This document shows positions 23,642 through 32,827 of a stretch of 64,000 bases of DNA, in pieces. The DNA comes from JACVRN01 sp036389255. Its GTDB lineage: Bacteria; Acidobacteriota; Blastocatellia; Pyrinomonadales; Pyrinomonadaceae. A program made the translations under genes and the position numbers. Each line of letters opens with the position of its first letter. Positions within the stretch are counted from its first letter, which is position 1. The notes under the pieces were generated by a model, which worked only from the letters and a program-made list of their open reading frames with translations, made no database searches and was not told the origin of the DNA. The DNA lies in NCBI GenBank assembly GCA_036389255.1, contig DASVQI010000009.1:1-64000 (forward strand), written 5' to 3'.

Positions 23642-26227
23642 ATGGCAACTACACAAACGGACGTGCGGACTAAGGGGAAAGAAGCGCCGAAGAATACGCG
23701 ACGCAATGAGATTATAGCCATAGCCATCTGTGCGCTCGGCGTGCTGCTGGCCCTGTGCCTTGTCTCCTACAGGCCAAACGACCCTTCATGGAACACTGCC
23801 TCTGCTGCCGAGACTCATAATCTTGTGGGCAGAGTCGGAGCCAACGTCGCAGACCTGCTCTTCCAGTCCGTAGGACTGGCCGCGTATCTTCTTCCGCTTC
23901 TGCTGCTGGCCGCAGCATGGCGGCGCTTTCGCACCCGGCGGATACGCGCCCCGCTCTCGCGCGTCACGGGTCTGGTCACACTGGTACTATCGGCCTCTGC
24001 CCTTCTGGCCCTCTCAAGCCTAGGGCCTCTGATTGATAAGAGCTTCAGGCCGGGCGGCGTGGCCGGGACGCTCATAGCCGAAGTGCTGGCGGGCGCTCTC
24101 AACACCGTCGGCGCGAGCGTGCTGCTGTCGGCGCTGGCATTGACGGGCCTGCTGCTTGCGACCAACTTCTCTCTGGTTAAAGCATGGGAAAGCTTTGGCA
24201 ACGCCTTCGGCAACCGCTTCCACTTCTTCCGCACTATGCCGGAGCGCTTTAGCGCATGGCGAGCCGAGCGTCGCGCTCGCGCCCTCGAACGCGTGGAGAT
24301 GCGCCGGGCTGCTCGTGCCGAGCGCGAGGCCGTAAGCAAAGAATTCAGACGTGAAACCGATAAGACGGGAGCCGAGCGCGTCGCTGAGTTCATGCAGGAG
24401 ACTTCGACGCAAACGGCGCAGTCTCTTTCCGCAAGCACCGCCATACGTAGAAACGCCGCAGCGTCTCAGGCTGAAACCGAGTCGCCCACATTGGGCGATA
24501 CGGAGTCGGTCACCGCAGCTTCGCTTCAATCCGCCGCGAACGTCTCAGAAGGCGTCGCTGTCACCACGCAGCCCGTCGTGGCCAAACGCGGCGCGGCCGT
24601 CGCGGCCTCTTCCGCCGCTCAGACGGCTGAAGACGCTGAAATCGAAGAGATGGTCAGGGACGCGGCCGTCGTGCGAACCGAAATCAAAGATGAAGCAGGC
24701 ACGCGTCAGGACTCCAAGACGTCTGAGCGCTCGCGCCGCGCAGCCGCGCCTGTAGGCTATGATGATTACAGGATGCCTGAGCTTGAGTTTCTCAACTCTC
24801 CGCCGCCGCACAGCGAGCAGGCCGACGAAGAACTGCTTGGCCTCGCCACTCGCCTTGCCGAAAAGTGCAAAGAGTTCAACGTCACGGGACAAATCAAGCA
24901 CATCTGCCCCGGCCCCGTCGTCACCACCTACGAGTTCAAGCCAGACCCCGGCGTTAAATACTCTCGCGTCACGGGTCTGGTTGACGACCTCTGCCTTGCG
25001 CTCAAGGCCGAGTCCATACGCATAGACCGCATGCCCGGCAAGCCGCACGTGGGCATAGAGGTTCCCAACCCGGAGCGCGAGACTATACACCTGCGCGAAG
25101 TCGTGGAGTCGCGCCAGTACCGCGAGTCGGAATCAAAGATAACAATCGCTTTGGGGAAGACCATTGACGGCTTAAACTACGTGGCTGATTTAGCACGCAT
25201 GCCGCACCTGCTGATTGCTGGCGCAACCGGCACGGGTAAATCCGTAGCCGTCAACTCTCTCATTGTCTCCATTCTCTACAAGGCGCGGCCCGACGAAGTT
25301 AAATTCATACTCGTTGACCCGAAACGCCTTGAGCTTGGACTGTACGAAGGCATACCGCACCTGTCCACGCCCATCATCACGGAGCCCAAGCGGGCCACTG
25401 TCGCTCTCAAGTGGGCCGTGCGCGAGATGGAGGAGCGTTACAAGAGGCTTGCGGGCTGGAGCGTGCGAAACATAGACGGCTTCAACACGGAGGTCGCGCG
25501 CCGCAACTTCGCCAAGGACTACGACGACAACGGAGAGCCTCACAAGCCTCTGCCCTACATCGTCATCATCATAGACGAGCTTGCGGATTTGATGATGGTT
25601 TCAGGTCACGAGGTAGAGGAATCAATCACGCGTCTCGCGCAGATGGCGCGCGCCGTCGGCATTCACCTTGTGCTTGCCACACAGCGCCCGTCCGTAGATG
25701 TCATCACCGGCTTAATCAAAGCCAACTTCCCCTCGCGCATCTCCTTCCGCGTCTCTTCAAAGGTTGACTCGCGCACCATCATAGACGCCAACGGCGCGGA
25801 GCAGCTTCTGGGCCGTGGCGACATGCTCTTCCTGCCGCCTGGCACCTCCCGCCTCGTGCGAGTCCACGGCGCTTACGTGGACGAGACTGAGATAGGCCGC
25901 ATAGTCTCGCACATAAAGGCTCAGGGTGAGCCTTCCTATGATGAGTCCATCACGCAGACGGAAGAAGAGGCCATGGGACTCGACGGTGCTTCGGGTGAGC
26001 GCGACGAGTTGTTCGAGGACGCCCTTCGCATCTGCGTGGAGATGAAGCGCGCTTCTACCTCCGTGCTTCAGCGCCGACTACGCATAGGCTACGGGCGCGC
26101 CGCGGCCATTCTGGACATGATGGAGCGTGAAGGCTTCATAGGGCAGGCCGATGGCGCACGCCCCCGCCCCGTTCTTGGCCGTGCTTACGAGATGATTTCG
26201 GATTGGGACGAGCAGGAGCAGGGATGA
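23642..26227 (+). CDS. ftsK: FtsK/SpoIIIE-type DNA translocase
   Basis: Predicted 861-residue septal DNA pump that moves chromosome dimers and origin-distal DNA at division. Four transmembrane helices lie in the first 190 residues, followed by a basic linker, then the alpha-beta motor: Walker A GATGTGKSVAVN near residue 527, Walker B YIVIIIDELADLMM, and the ATPQRPS-like LATQRPSVDVITG. A C-terminal gamma winged helix (LFEDALRICVEMKRASTSVL) recognises KOPS-type sequences. ATG at 23642 chosen; the earlier ATG at 23624 adds six residues. Located just after prfB; no cotranscription evidence beyond orientation. Confidence 0.95.
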   Translation: MATTQTDVRTKGKEAPKNTRRNEIIAIAICALGVLLALCLVSYRPNDPSWNTASAAETHNLVGRVGANVADLLFQSVGLAAYLLPLLLLAAAWRRFRTRRIRAPLSRVTGLVTLVLSASALLALSSLGPLIDKSFRPGGVAGTLIAEVLAGALNTVGASVLLSALALTGLLLATNFSLVKAWESFGNAFGNRFHFFRTMPERFSAWRAERRARALERVEMRRAARAEREAVSKEFRRETDKTGAERVAEFMQETSTQTAQSLSASTAIRRNAAASQAETESPTLGDTESVTAASLQSAANVSEGVAVTTQPVVAKRGAAVAASSAAQTAEDAEIEEMVRDAAVVRTEIKDEAGTRQDSKTSERSRRAAAPVGYDDYRMPELEFLNSPPPHSEQADEELLGLATRLAEKCKEFNVTGQIKHICPGPVVTTYEFKPDPGVKYSRVTGLVDDLCLALKAESIRIDRMPGKPHVGIEVPNPERETIHLREVVESRQYRESESKITIALGKTIDGLNYVADLARMPHLLIAGATGTGKSVAVNSLIVSILYKARPDEVKFILVDPKRLELGLYEGIPHLSTPIITEPKRATVALKWAVREMEERYKRLAGWSVRNIDGFNTEVARRNFAKDYDDNGEPHKPLPYIVIIIDELADLMMVSGHEVEESITRLAQMARAVGIHLVLATQRPSVDVITGLIKANFPSRISFRVSSKVDSRTIIDANGAEQLLGRGDMLFLPPGTSRLVRVHGAYVDETEIGRIVSHIKAQGEPSYDESITQTEEEAMGLDGASGERDELFEDALRICVEMKRASTSVLQRRLRIGYGRAAAILDMMEREGFIGQADGARPRPVLGRAYEMISDWDEQEQG

Positions 26228-26237
26228 AAAGCAGTCT

Positions 26238-26279
26238 GAAGGATGAAGTAAAAGGAATTTCTCCTTATCTTTCATCACT
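26238..26279. repeat. Heptad-type imperfect hairpin after ftsK
   Basis: GGATGAAGTAAAAGGA and TCCTTATCTTTCATC form a broken stem with 7-bp spacing of the units. It begins just after the ftsK stop codon and may serve as its terminator. Confidence 0.45.
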
Positions 26280-26362
26280 ACGCTCTTATGCTTGTTTTTC
26301 TGTGACATAGTTTTGAGACTTTTCCACAGTTTCTGTGGAAAAGCCTGTGGAAAAGAAGCCTT

Positions 26363-26815
26363 TTGAGGTTACAAGTTTCTGAAAAATTTAGACTTCTAGC
26401 GTTTTGCACACATCGGCTGCATTTTTTTCGGTTTCGTTTCGAAGAGCGATTTGCGCGGATAGAGCCACGGCTGCACTTAGCCGGTAGCCTCCCGGCGCTG
26501 TCTCTTATCAGCACTCTTTTTCTCCTTTCATCAACTGCCTGCGTCAAGTTGGCACACACGCCCCCTGCCCGCGCAAGTCAGATTGCGTCGGCTCCCTTCT
26601 TAGACCCTGAGCGTGTGCCGCAATCGCCCGTCAACATCAACACCGCTCAGGCGGAAGAGCTTGAGCGGCTTCCGGGCATAGGTCGCGCTCTGGCCGCTCG
26701 CATCATCGCCTTCAGGGAAGAGTACGGGCCGTTTCGGCGGGCGGAGCATTTGATAATGGTGCGCGGCATAGGAGACAGGCGCTTCCGGCGTCTGCGCCCC
26801 TTCATCACAGTGTAA
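26363..26815 (+). CDS. ComEA-like helix-hairpin-helix lipoprotein
   Basis: Predicted 150 residues. A hydrophobic stretch ends in a lipobox-like LSSTAC (about residue 60), then a linker leads to a tandem helix-hairpin-helix DNA-binding domain (VNINTAQAEELERLPGIGRA, FREEYGPFRRAEHLIMVRGI GDRRF). This matches ComEA-type competence receptors, which bind incoming double-stranded DNA outside the inner membrane. The only in-frame start is TTG at 26363, leaving a long basic leader ahead of the lipobox, so the start is doubtful. Its TAA overlaps the ATG of the next gene by one base. ComEC is encoded 3 kb away on the other strand. Confidence 0.75.
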   Translation: MRLQVSEKFRLLAFCTHRLHFFRFRFEERFARIEPRLHLAGSLPALSLISTLFLLSSTACVKLAHTPPARASQIASAPFLDPERVPQSPVNINTAQAEELERLPGIGRALAARIIAFREEYGPFRRAEHLIMVRGIGDRRFRRLRPFITV

Positions 26816-28308
26816 TGAAGCCGCCTGAAGCCGACCTTGAAGGTTTACGCCGCGCGGCGCGAGAGATTTTTTTCGCGGCGCTGGAAGAGGTGGATGCCGG
26901 TCGTGCTTTAAGCGAAAGAGTTCAACTGGCAGGCACAAGGCTGAAAGTCTTCGACGCTTCCTACAATCTGGAAGCTTCGGGCGCGCAGGTTTATTCGGTC
27001 GCCATAGGGAAAGCCGCGCGCTCAATGGCTGCGGCGCTGGACAACATTCTGGGAAGCCGCCTGTCAGCAGGCGTAGTTGCCGCAACGCCTGAGCCGGATA
27101 CGAACGCGGCGCAACTTCTTCAACAACTAATCTCCGCCGGACAAATCTCTGCCGAAGAGGCAGGAGCGGGAATCTTTGACGAGATTGTGCGGCGAGCCGT
27201 CGAGCAAAGAGGGAGTAGCATTACTTCAAACTCCACACGCCTCTCTTCTCGCTGGACTTTTTTTTCGGGCGGGCATCCTCTGCCGAATCAGGGAAGTCTT
27301 GATGCGGCGCGAGCCGCGATTCAGTTGCTGCGCCGCGCAGATAAGACAGGTGCGCTCGTTCTCTTTCTCATCTCCGGCGGCGGCTCCGCATCCTTTGAGT
27401 TGCCGGTTGATGCCCGCATCACGCTGGAGGATTTACGTGAAGCCAATCGAGCGCTCGTTTCGTGCGGGGCTACGATTGCCGAGATAAACTCCGTGCGCCG
27501 AGCCTTCTCCGCCGTCAAAGGCGGACGCCTTGCCGCATTTGCTCCCCGTGCGCGTCATGTAAGCCTGATTGTCTCCGACACGAATCCCGGCGAAGAATCA
27601 ACCGTAGCGTCAGGCCCGACCTTTGCGCCGCCCGAGAATGCGCCGCGTGCGCGCGAGGTCGTCAAACGTTATCAACTGGAGCGAAGGCTCCCGCCCTCTG
27701 TCCTTAGCGTTGTGATGGAGGCATCAATCGAAGATGAAAGTACTGCTGCCAGTCCTGACTCTAAGCACTATCTACTTTTAGACAACGGCTCGGCCATAGA
27801 GGCTGCGCGGCGTGAAGCAGAGGCACGCGGCTTCGTAACTGAAGTTGAGGCCGACATCATAGAGCAATCAATAGGCGACGGGTGCTCGGAGCTTCTCTCA
27901 AGACTCTACGACGGCAAGGCTCGAAACAGAGGCGAGGTCTTCTGTCTCATCTCAGGCGGCGAGTTTGCCTGTCCGGTTAGAGGCGACGGTGAGGGAGGCC
28001 GCAATTCCGAGACTGTGCTGCGAGCGGCGCTCGATTTAGAGAAGCGGCGACGCGCAGCCTCTACATCAGGCACGGCGCACACGGTCATGCTCAGCGCGGG
28101 CACGGACGGCATAGACGGCAATAGTATGGCGGCTGGCGCGATTGCCGACGAGACTACATTAGAGCGAGCAAGGAAGCGCGGCATGGATGCTCAACGTTTC
28201 CTTGAGCGAAGCGACGCGTACGCCTTCTTTCATAAGCTGGGAGACGCGATTGTGACCGGGCCTACGGGGACGAACGTGCGCGACCTCAGAATCATGCTGG
28301 CCGTGTGA
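26815..28308 (+). CDS. Glycerate 2-kinase, MOFRL family
   Basis: Predicted 497-residue enzyme that phosphorylates D-glycerate to 2-phosphoglycerate in glyoxylate or serine-linked metabolism. The N-terminal DUF4147-type domain contains VYSVAIGKAARSMAAAL, SGGHPLPNQGSLDAA and LFLISGGGSASFELP; the C-terminal MOFRL domain contains VFCLISGGEFACPVRGDGEG, GGRNSETVLRAAL and SAGTDGIDGNSMAAGAI. Normal family length. It starts inside the stop codon of the ComEA-like gene (TAATG), so the two are probably cotranscribed, although no functional link is evident. Confidence 0.9.
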   Translation: MKPPEADLEGLRRAAREIFFAALEEVDAGRALSERVQLAGTRLKVFDASYNLEASGAQVYSVAIGKAARSMAAALDNILGSRLSAGVVAATPEPDTNAAQLLQQLISAGQISAEEAGAGIFDEIVRRAVEQRGSSITSNSTRLSSRWTFFSGGHPLPNQGSLDAARAAIQLLRRADKTGALVLFLISGGGSASFELPVDARITLEDLREANRALVSCGATIAEINSVRRAFSAVKGGRLAAFAPRARHVSLIVSDTNPGEESTVASGPTFAPPENAPRAREVVKRYQLERRLPPSVLSVVMEASIEDESTAASPDSKHYLLLDNGSAIEAARREAEARGFVTEVEADIIEQSIGDGCSELLSRLYDGKARNRGEVFCLISGGEFACPVRGDGEGGRNSETVLRAALDLEKRRRAASTSGTAHTVMLSAGTDGIDGNSMAAGAIADETTLERARKRGMDAQRFLERSDAYAFFHKLGDAIVTGPTGTNVRDLRIMLAV

Positions 28309-28444
28309 CCCGTAGGGCCAGTCGCCCCGCGCTTCTTCCTCAAAAGATTGACCGCGCGCGTCTCTCGCCGTTACTATTCAACGTCCGTAGAGCAACTGAG
28401 TCTCGCAGCTTAAGGCAACACAAGTTTTCCGGGAGGCCATCAAG

Positions 28445-29029
28445 ATGTCCACTAGCGTCGAGCAGCCGAATGTTACTCCTCGTGCCGAAGATAAAGCGCC
28501 GCCTTCATCATTTAATCTGTTTCTGAAGCGGCTGAGCGAGATGCGCGAGCCGCCCCTGCTCGAAGACCTTCACGATTTGCTTCACGATTTGACCCTGACG
28601 GAAGAAGACCTGCGCCCGCACAGGGGCTTCAAGGCCGGAACCTACGCACGCCACCGCGTCTTTCGCAACGAGTTCGTAGAGTTTCTAGTGCTATGCTGGC
28701 GGCCCGGCCAGCGCACGCCGATACACGACCACAACGGCTCTTATGGTGCCGTGCGCGTCTGCGAGGGCGTAATGTGGGAGACTATGTTCGACCTTGACGA
28801 GACACGCACCCTCTTTTATAAGTCGGCGCGGGAATGGAAGCCGGGCGAAGTCACGGGCGCTGACGTTCCGGACATACACCTGCTGGGCAATCCCGAAGTG
28901 AGCGGCCAGAACCTGATTACGCTTCACCTTTACGCGCCGCCCCTTAACGTGCTCAATACCTACAAGGTCGGAAGCTCCGAAGTCGGCCACTACAGGCCGG
29001 ACGAATTCACGGACGGAGCCGGAATCTGA
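28445..29029 (+). CDS. Cysteine dioxygenase-type cupin
   Basis: Predicted 194-residue cupin of the cysteine dioxygenase family, non-heme Fe(II) enzymes that oxidise cysteine (or a related thiol) to a sulfinic acid. The three-His metal site is visible: His94 and His96 in TPIHDHNGSYGAV, and His145 in DIHLLGN. Cys106 in VRVCEG sits where thiol-linked Cys occurs in many members. The LCWRPGQRTP and LITLHLYAPP blocks match the family. Substrate is not certain, as thiol dioxygenases acting on 3-mercaptopropionate look alike. It is followed by modA. Confidence 0.85.
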   Translation: MSTSVEQPNVTPRAEDKAPPSSFNLFLKRLSEMREPPLLEDLHDLLHDLTLTEEDLRPHRGFKAGTYARHRVFRNEFVEFLVLCWRPGQRTPIHDHNGSYGAVRVCEGVMWETMFDLDETRTLFYKSAREWKPGEVTGADVPDIHLLGNPEVSGQNLITLHLYAPPLNVLNTYKVGSSEVGHYRPDEFTDGAGI

Positions 29030-29047
29030 AAAAGCAGACAACGAAGA

Positions 29048-29854
29048 ATGGGCCTCTTAACTCTCTTTAAGCTCTGCGCGGGCTTTGTCATGGCGGCCCT
29101 GCTTCTAGCGGCGTGCGGCCGGAGCGCCGAGGTGTCGGACGAGACAAATCCTAAAGTGCTTTACGTGGCGGCGGCAGCAGACCTTACGCCCGCATTTGAG
29201 GAGTTGGGCCGTAACTTCGAGCAGGCTACGGGCATCCGGGTGATTTACAACTTCGGCTCGACGGGGATGCTTGCAAAGCAGATTGAGAACGGCGCTCCCG
29301 TGGACGTTTTCGCGGCAGCCAACGTGGAGTTCATAGACGGGCTTGAGCGAAAAGGATTGATTATACCGGACAGCAAGGCTCTCTACGCGCGCGGCCGCAT
29401 CACCATCTGGCTGAAGTCTGACAGCACATTGCGAATCGAGCGGCTTGAGGATTTGGCGCGGCCCGAAGTCGAGCGAGTGGCTATAGCCAATCCGGAGCAC
29501 GCGCCCTACGGTGTGGCAGCGCGCGAGGCGCTACAGGCGGTGCGCGTCTGGGACATAGTTCAGCCCAAGTGCGTCTTCGGTGAAAACGTGCGTCAGACTT
29601 TGCAGTACGCGGAGAGCGGCAACGTCAGCGCCTCTATTGTGGCCCTGAGCCTCAGCGTTCAGAGCAACGGCCGTTGGATACTTGTGCCGGAAGAGCTGCA
29701 CAAGCCTTTAGAACAGGCGCTTGCGGTCATGAAGCGCACCCGACGCGAGCAACAGGCTAGACAGTTCGCAGCCTTCATCAACGGAGAACAGGGCAGGCCC
29801 ATCATGCGTAAGTACGGCTTTCTGCTGCCCGGCGAGCCAATCGCCCGCCAGTGA
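29048..29854 (+). CDS. modA: Molybdate-binding lipoprotein of an ABC transporter
   Basis: Predicted 268-residue periplasmic solute-binding protein. A lipoprotein signal (FVMAALLLAACG) anchors it to the membrane. The mature part follows ModA: VLYVAAAADLTPAFEELGRN, IRVIYNFGSTGMLAKQIENG, APVDVFAAANVEFIDGLERK, and EHAPYGVAAREALQ. It binds molybdate or tungstate for uptake. No modB permease or modC ATPase gene is adjacent, so those must be encoded elsewhere if this is functional. Close (18 bp) after the cysteine dioxygenase gene. Confidence 0.88.
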   Translation: MGLLTLFKLCAGFVMAALLLAACGRSAEVSDETNPKVLYVAAAADLTPAFEELGRNFEQATGIRVIYNFGSTGMLAKQIENGAPVDVFAAANVEFIDGLERKGLIIPDSKALYARGRITIWLKSDSTLRIERLEDLARPEVERVAIANPEHAPYGVAAREALQAVRVWDIVQPKCVFGENVRQTLQYAESGNVSASIVALSLSVQSNGRWILVPEELHKPLEQALAVMKRTRREQQARQFAAFINGEQGRPIMRKYGFLLPGEPIARQ

Positions 29855-29888
29855 CGAACTCTTAAGATTACTTCCTTTTTGCGTACGC

Positions 29889-32621
29889 TCAGTTGCTCAT
29901 GTAAGTCTCTATTCTCAAATCTCCTCCGTCCGTGCTGATGGTGACGGTGCCGCTTCTACCCGTGATGAGAATCTGCGCGCCCGCAGCTCTCCAACGCTCC
30001 AACACTTCTTTATGTGGATGGCCATAGATGGAGCTTTGGCCCACTGAGATAATCGCGTAGACGGGAGAGGCGGCGCGTATAAAGCTCTCGGTCGAGGATG
30101 TGCGCGAGCCGTGATGCGCGACCTTGACTACGTCGCATCTTAAAGTTTCCGGCGCGAGCACGAGAGCAGCTTCCGCAGTTCTTTCAATATCTCCGGTTAA
30201 AAGAAAAGCTCTCTCGCCAAGACGCAGCCGCAAAGTCACGGAATCATCATTGCGCGACGGGGCGGCTCTATCGCTGGTGCGCTCAGGCCAGAGCACCTCT
30301 AGGGTGACTGCGCCGAACTGTAGCGTGTCTCCGCGCGCCAGAGTATGAACGGGCACGCCACCGGCGGCTGCCGTCGCCGCGAAGCGCCTGTATTCATCGT
30401 CGTAAACCGGAGCACGCCCCACGAACGCCGCGCGCACATGAAAGTTACGCATCACGTCGTTCAGGCCATCCATGTGGTCTGTGTCCGCGTGCGTGGCTAG
30501 GATGTAATCAACTCTGTCCAGCCCGCGCCACCAAAGATATTCCGAGACGACCGCTTCGCCTATGCCGCGCGCATCACGCTCAAACTTCTCTTCCCCTTCC
30601 ATGTCGCCACTCCCGGCGCGCTCGTTGAAGCGTGGGCGACCGCCGCCGTCTATCAAAAGAGTAGTGCCGTCCGGCATGGTCACGAGCGCCGCGTCGCCCT
30701 GCCCCACGTCCAGAAAATCTACACGCAATCTTCCGTCCGGTCTTGGCGCGCTGAAGGGATGAAGAATGATGAGGGCGGCGAGCACCGCCAGCCCTACACC
30801 CGCCAGATGAGGAACGAAGCGCTTGAGAGGGTGCGTCTCATCATCCGGCATCAAGCCAATATGAAGCGGACGCCAGCGCGAGAGCAGCAGGGCCAGAGCC
30901 GAAAGCGGCAGGTAGTAAAGAGCATAAACAGCCGAAGCCCAGCCGCTATATTCGGGCAGGCGCACAGACGCCAAGCGTAGGCTCACGAAAGGGTCAACGC
31001 TATGCACCATGAGCCAGTTCAGGTGCTCGGCTGTCCAGACAAGGGGCGCTGCCAGCGACGCGCTCAACTGGCCCAAGCTTAGAGCCATGAGAGAGACAAG
31101 AGCCAGCGCGGTCATCAAGGCTCCGACGCCTATGTTCAACAGAGGCGCGGCTACCGGCAGGCGATGAAAGTAGAGAACCAGCAGGGGCAGCAGCACAACC
31201 TGCACGCACGTTGATACGACCAGCGCTCCGAAGCCGTAACGCAGCAGGCGCTGAACTCGCCAGCGCTCAAGCTTTGCGGCTAGCCCCGTCTTCCAGAGCC
31301 CGTAGCTGTAGACGGACTGCTCCATCTCGCTCTTCCAATCTCGCTCGCTCCAGTACAGCGCTTCGCTTAGCCTTCGGATGATGCGCGGGCAGACAGGCGG
31401 GTGCGGGGTCGCGCGCGTGGGCCGCCACCGTCCAATCTCTTCTAGTTTCTTCAGAAGCGGCCAGCCCAGCCCAACTATCGCCAGCACTGATAGGAAGGTC
31501 AGTTGGAACGAAGGGTCGAAGAGTTCCACGGGCCGTCGTATGAGCAGCACGAGCGCGGCAAAGGCAAGCGCATTCATTGACCTTGCGCGGCGATGAAAAA
31601 GGGGCGCGAGCGCTACGACCGTGAACATGAGGCTGGCGCGAACGACAGAGCTTTCCGCTCCGACAGCTAGCGCGTATGCCCACAGAAACAGAATCGAGAC
31701 GGCAAACTGTAAAGACCTGCGCCCGATGACTCGCCTGATGATGAGAAAGACCAGCCCGCCGATGAAGCTTATGTGCAGGCCGCTTATGACGAGTATGTGA
31801 AAGGTTCCGCCCTGACGAAAGCGCTCGGCTGTCGGGCGCGAAAGATAGAGCCGGTTGCCCAGAAGCGCGGCCTTGAGCACGCCCGCCGTCTCCACGTTAA
31901 ACCTCTCGTCAATCATCACGAGCAGTCGCTCGCGCCAGCCGTAAAGCCATGCGAGAGGCAGAAAGACTCGCTCGTCCTCCAGCCGCTCAATGAGCAGAGG
32001 GCTTTTGATAGTCCCGGTCGCGTCATAGCCGCGCCGCTCCAGATATTCCGTGAAGGAAGAGACGCCCGGATTGCGAAAGCTCTCGGCGCGGCGGAGCGCA
32101 ACCATCACTGAGATTCGCGCCCCGTATCTCAGCTCAAGCTCCTGATACTCCGCTCCGGCTGACAGGTCGCTCGCGGGAGCAAACAGCCACACGACGCCCT
32201 TCGCCACGCGTTCCGTCCCTTTGAATCTAATGCGCTCGACGCGCAGAGTTAGATAAAAGCCGTCGGGCGATTGCTCGGGCGCAAGCATCAGCGAGCCAGT
32301 CAGCTCTACCGGCTCGCCGGAGCCTATAACTCCATCGTCATACAGACGCTGCAAGCGCTCCAGCTCAATCCGGCTCTGCTCTATTGCCGCAAGCGTAGCG
32401 CCCGCAGAGAAGAAGCTCAGCGCCAGAAAGGCTACGATAAAAGCTTCCCTTCTCAGCACGAAGAGGGACAGCGTGAGCAGCGAGGCGATTATGCAGGAGA
32501 TTAAAGAAGCTCTGAGCGAGGCGGCTGACAACCGCGAAGCCGCGATGCCGCACGCAAAGCAGACCGCGAGCAAGGCTAGAGGATTCGCCGCAAACGGTCG
32601 CACGAGAGGTCGAGCGCACAT
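29889..32621 (-). CDS. comEC: Competence protein ComEC/Rec2, DNA channel
   Basis: Predicted 910-residue membrane protein that carries single-stranded DNA across the inner membrane during transformation. It has a hydrophobic N-terminus, an OB/DUF4131-like region, the multi-helix Competence domain (LRTGGTFHILVISGLH-like: FRQGGTFHILVISGLHISFI), further membrane helices, and a C-terminal metallo-beta-lactamase domain (about 640-900) with LATHADTDHMDGL (HxHxDH-type) and VKVAHHGSRTSS. The complete domain set and normal length support full function. Start ATG at 32621. Confidence 0.92.
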   Translation of the reverse strand: MCARPLVRPFAANPLALLAVCFACGIAASRLSAASLRASLISCIIASLLTLSLFVLRREAFIVAFLALSFFSAGATLAAIEQSRIELERLQRLYDDGVIGSGEPVELTGSLMLAPEQSPDGFYLTLRVERIRFKGTERVAKGVVWLFAPASDLSAGAEYQELELRYGARISVMVALRRAESFRNPGVSSFTEYLERRGYDATGTIKSPLLIERLEDERVFLPLAWLYGWRERLLVMIDERFNVETAGVLKAALLGNRLYLSRPTAERFRQGGTFHILVISGLHISFIGGLVFLIIRRVIGRRSLQFAVSILFLWAYALAVGAESSVVRASLMFTVVALAPLFHRRARSMNALAFAALVLLIRRPVELFDPSFQLTFLSVLAIVGLGWPLLKKLEEIGRWRPTRATPHPPVCPRIIRRLSEALYWSERDWKSEMEQSVYSYGLWKTGLAAKLERWRVQRLLRYGFGALVVSTCVQVVLLPLLVLYFHRLPVAAPLLNIGVGALMTALALVSLMALSLGQLSASLAAPLVWTAEHLNWLMVHSVDPFVSLRLASVRLPEYSGWASAVYALYYLPLSALALLLSRWRPLHIGLMPDDETHPLKRFVPHLAGVGLAVLAALIILHPFSAPRPDGRLRVDFLDVGQGDAALVTMPDGTTLLIDGGGRPRFNERAGSGDMEGEEKFERDARGIGEAVVSEYLWWRGLDRVDYILATHADTDHMDGLNDVMRNFHVRAAFVGRAPVYDDEYRRFAATAAAGGVPVHTLARGDTLQFGAVTLEVLWPERTSDRAAPSRNDDSVTLRLRLGERAFLLTGDIERTAEAALVLAPETLRCDVVKVAHHGSRTSSTESFIRAASPVYAIISVGQSSIYGHPHKEVLERWRAAGAQILITGRSGTVTISTDGGDLRIETYMSN

Positions 32622-32798
32622 CAGTCGCTAACGGACAGGCGGGCCAAGCGCTCGCGCCGTAGCCCGTACATACTCTTCAGATTCGGATAGCTTAGATTCT
32701 GTTCGACGCGTGATGAGGTGAACCGGGATTATAGACTCGGCCCGTGTGGATTGTCTCTACAAAAGTTCGGGAAGCCGTGATTTAATTATGGCAATGCG

Positions 32799-32826
32799 GA
32801 GGGGAAGCAGGCGGGTGCTTCCCCTC
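32799..32826. terminator. Perfect 11-bp hairpin beside the VWFA stop codon
   Basis: GAGGGGAAGCA (32799-32809) and TGCTTCCCCTC (32816-32826) form an 11-bp perfect stem around GGCGGG. It lies 2 bp past the stop codon of the minus-strand VWFA gene, yet the T-rich side (TTTATTT) is on the plus strand, overlapping the gene end. It may work as a minus-strand 3' hairpin, or terminate unseen plus-strand transcripts. The rest of 32622-32798 is comEC upstream DNA; nothing else is visible. Confidence 0.6.
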
Positions 32827-32827
32827 T

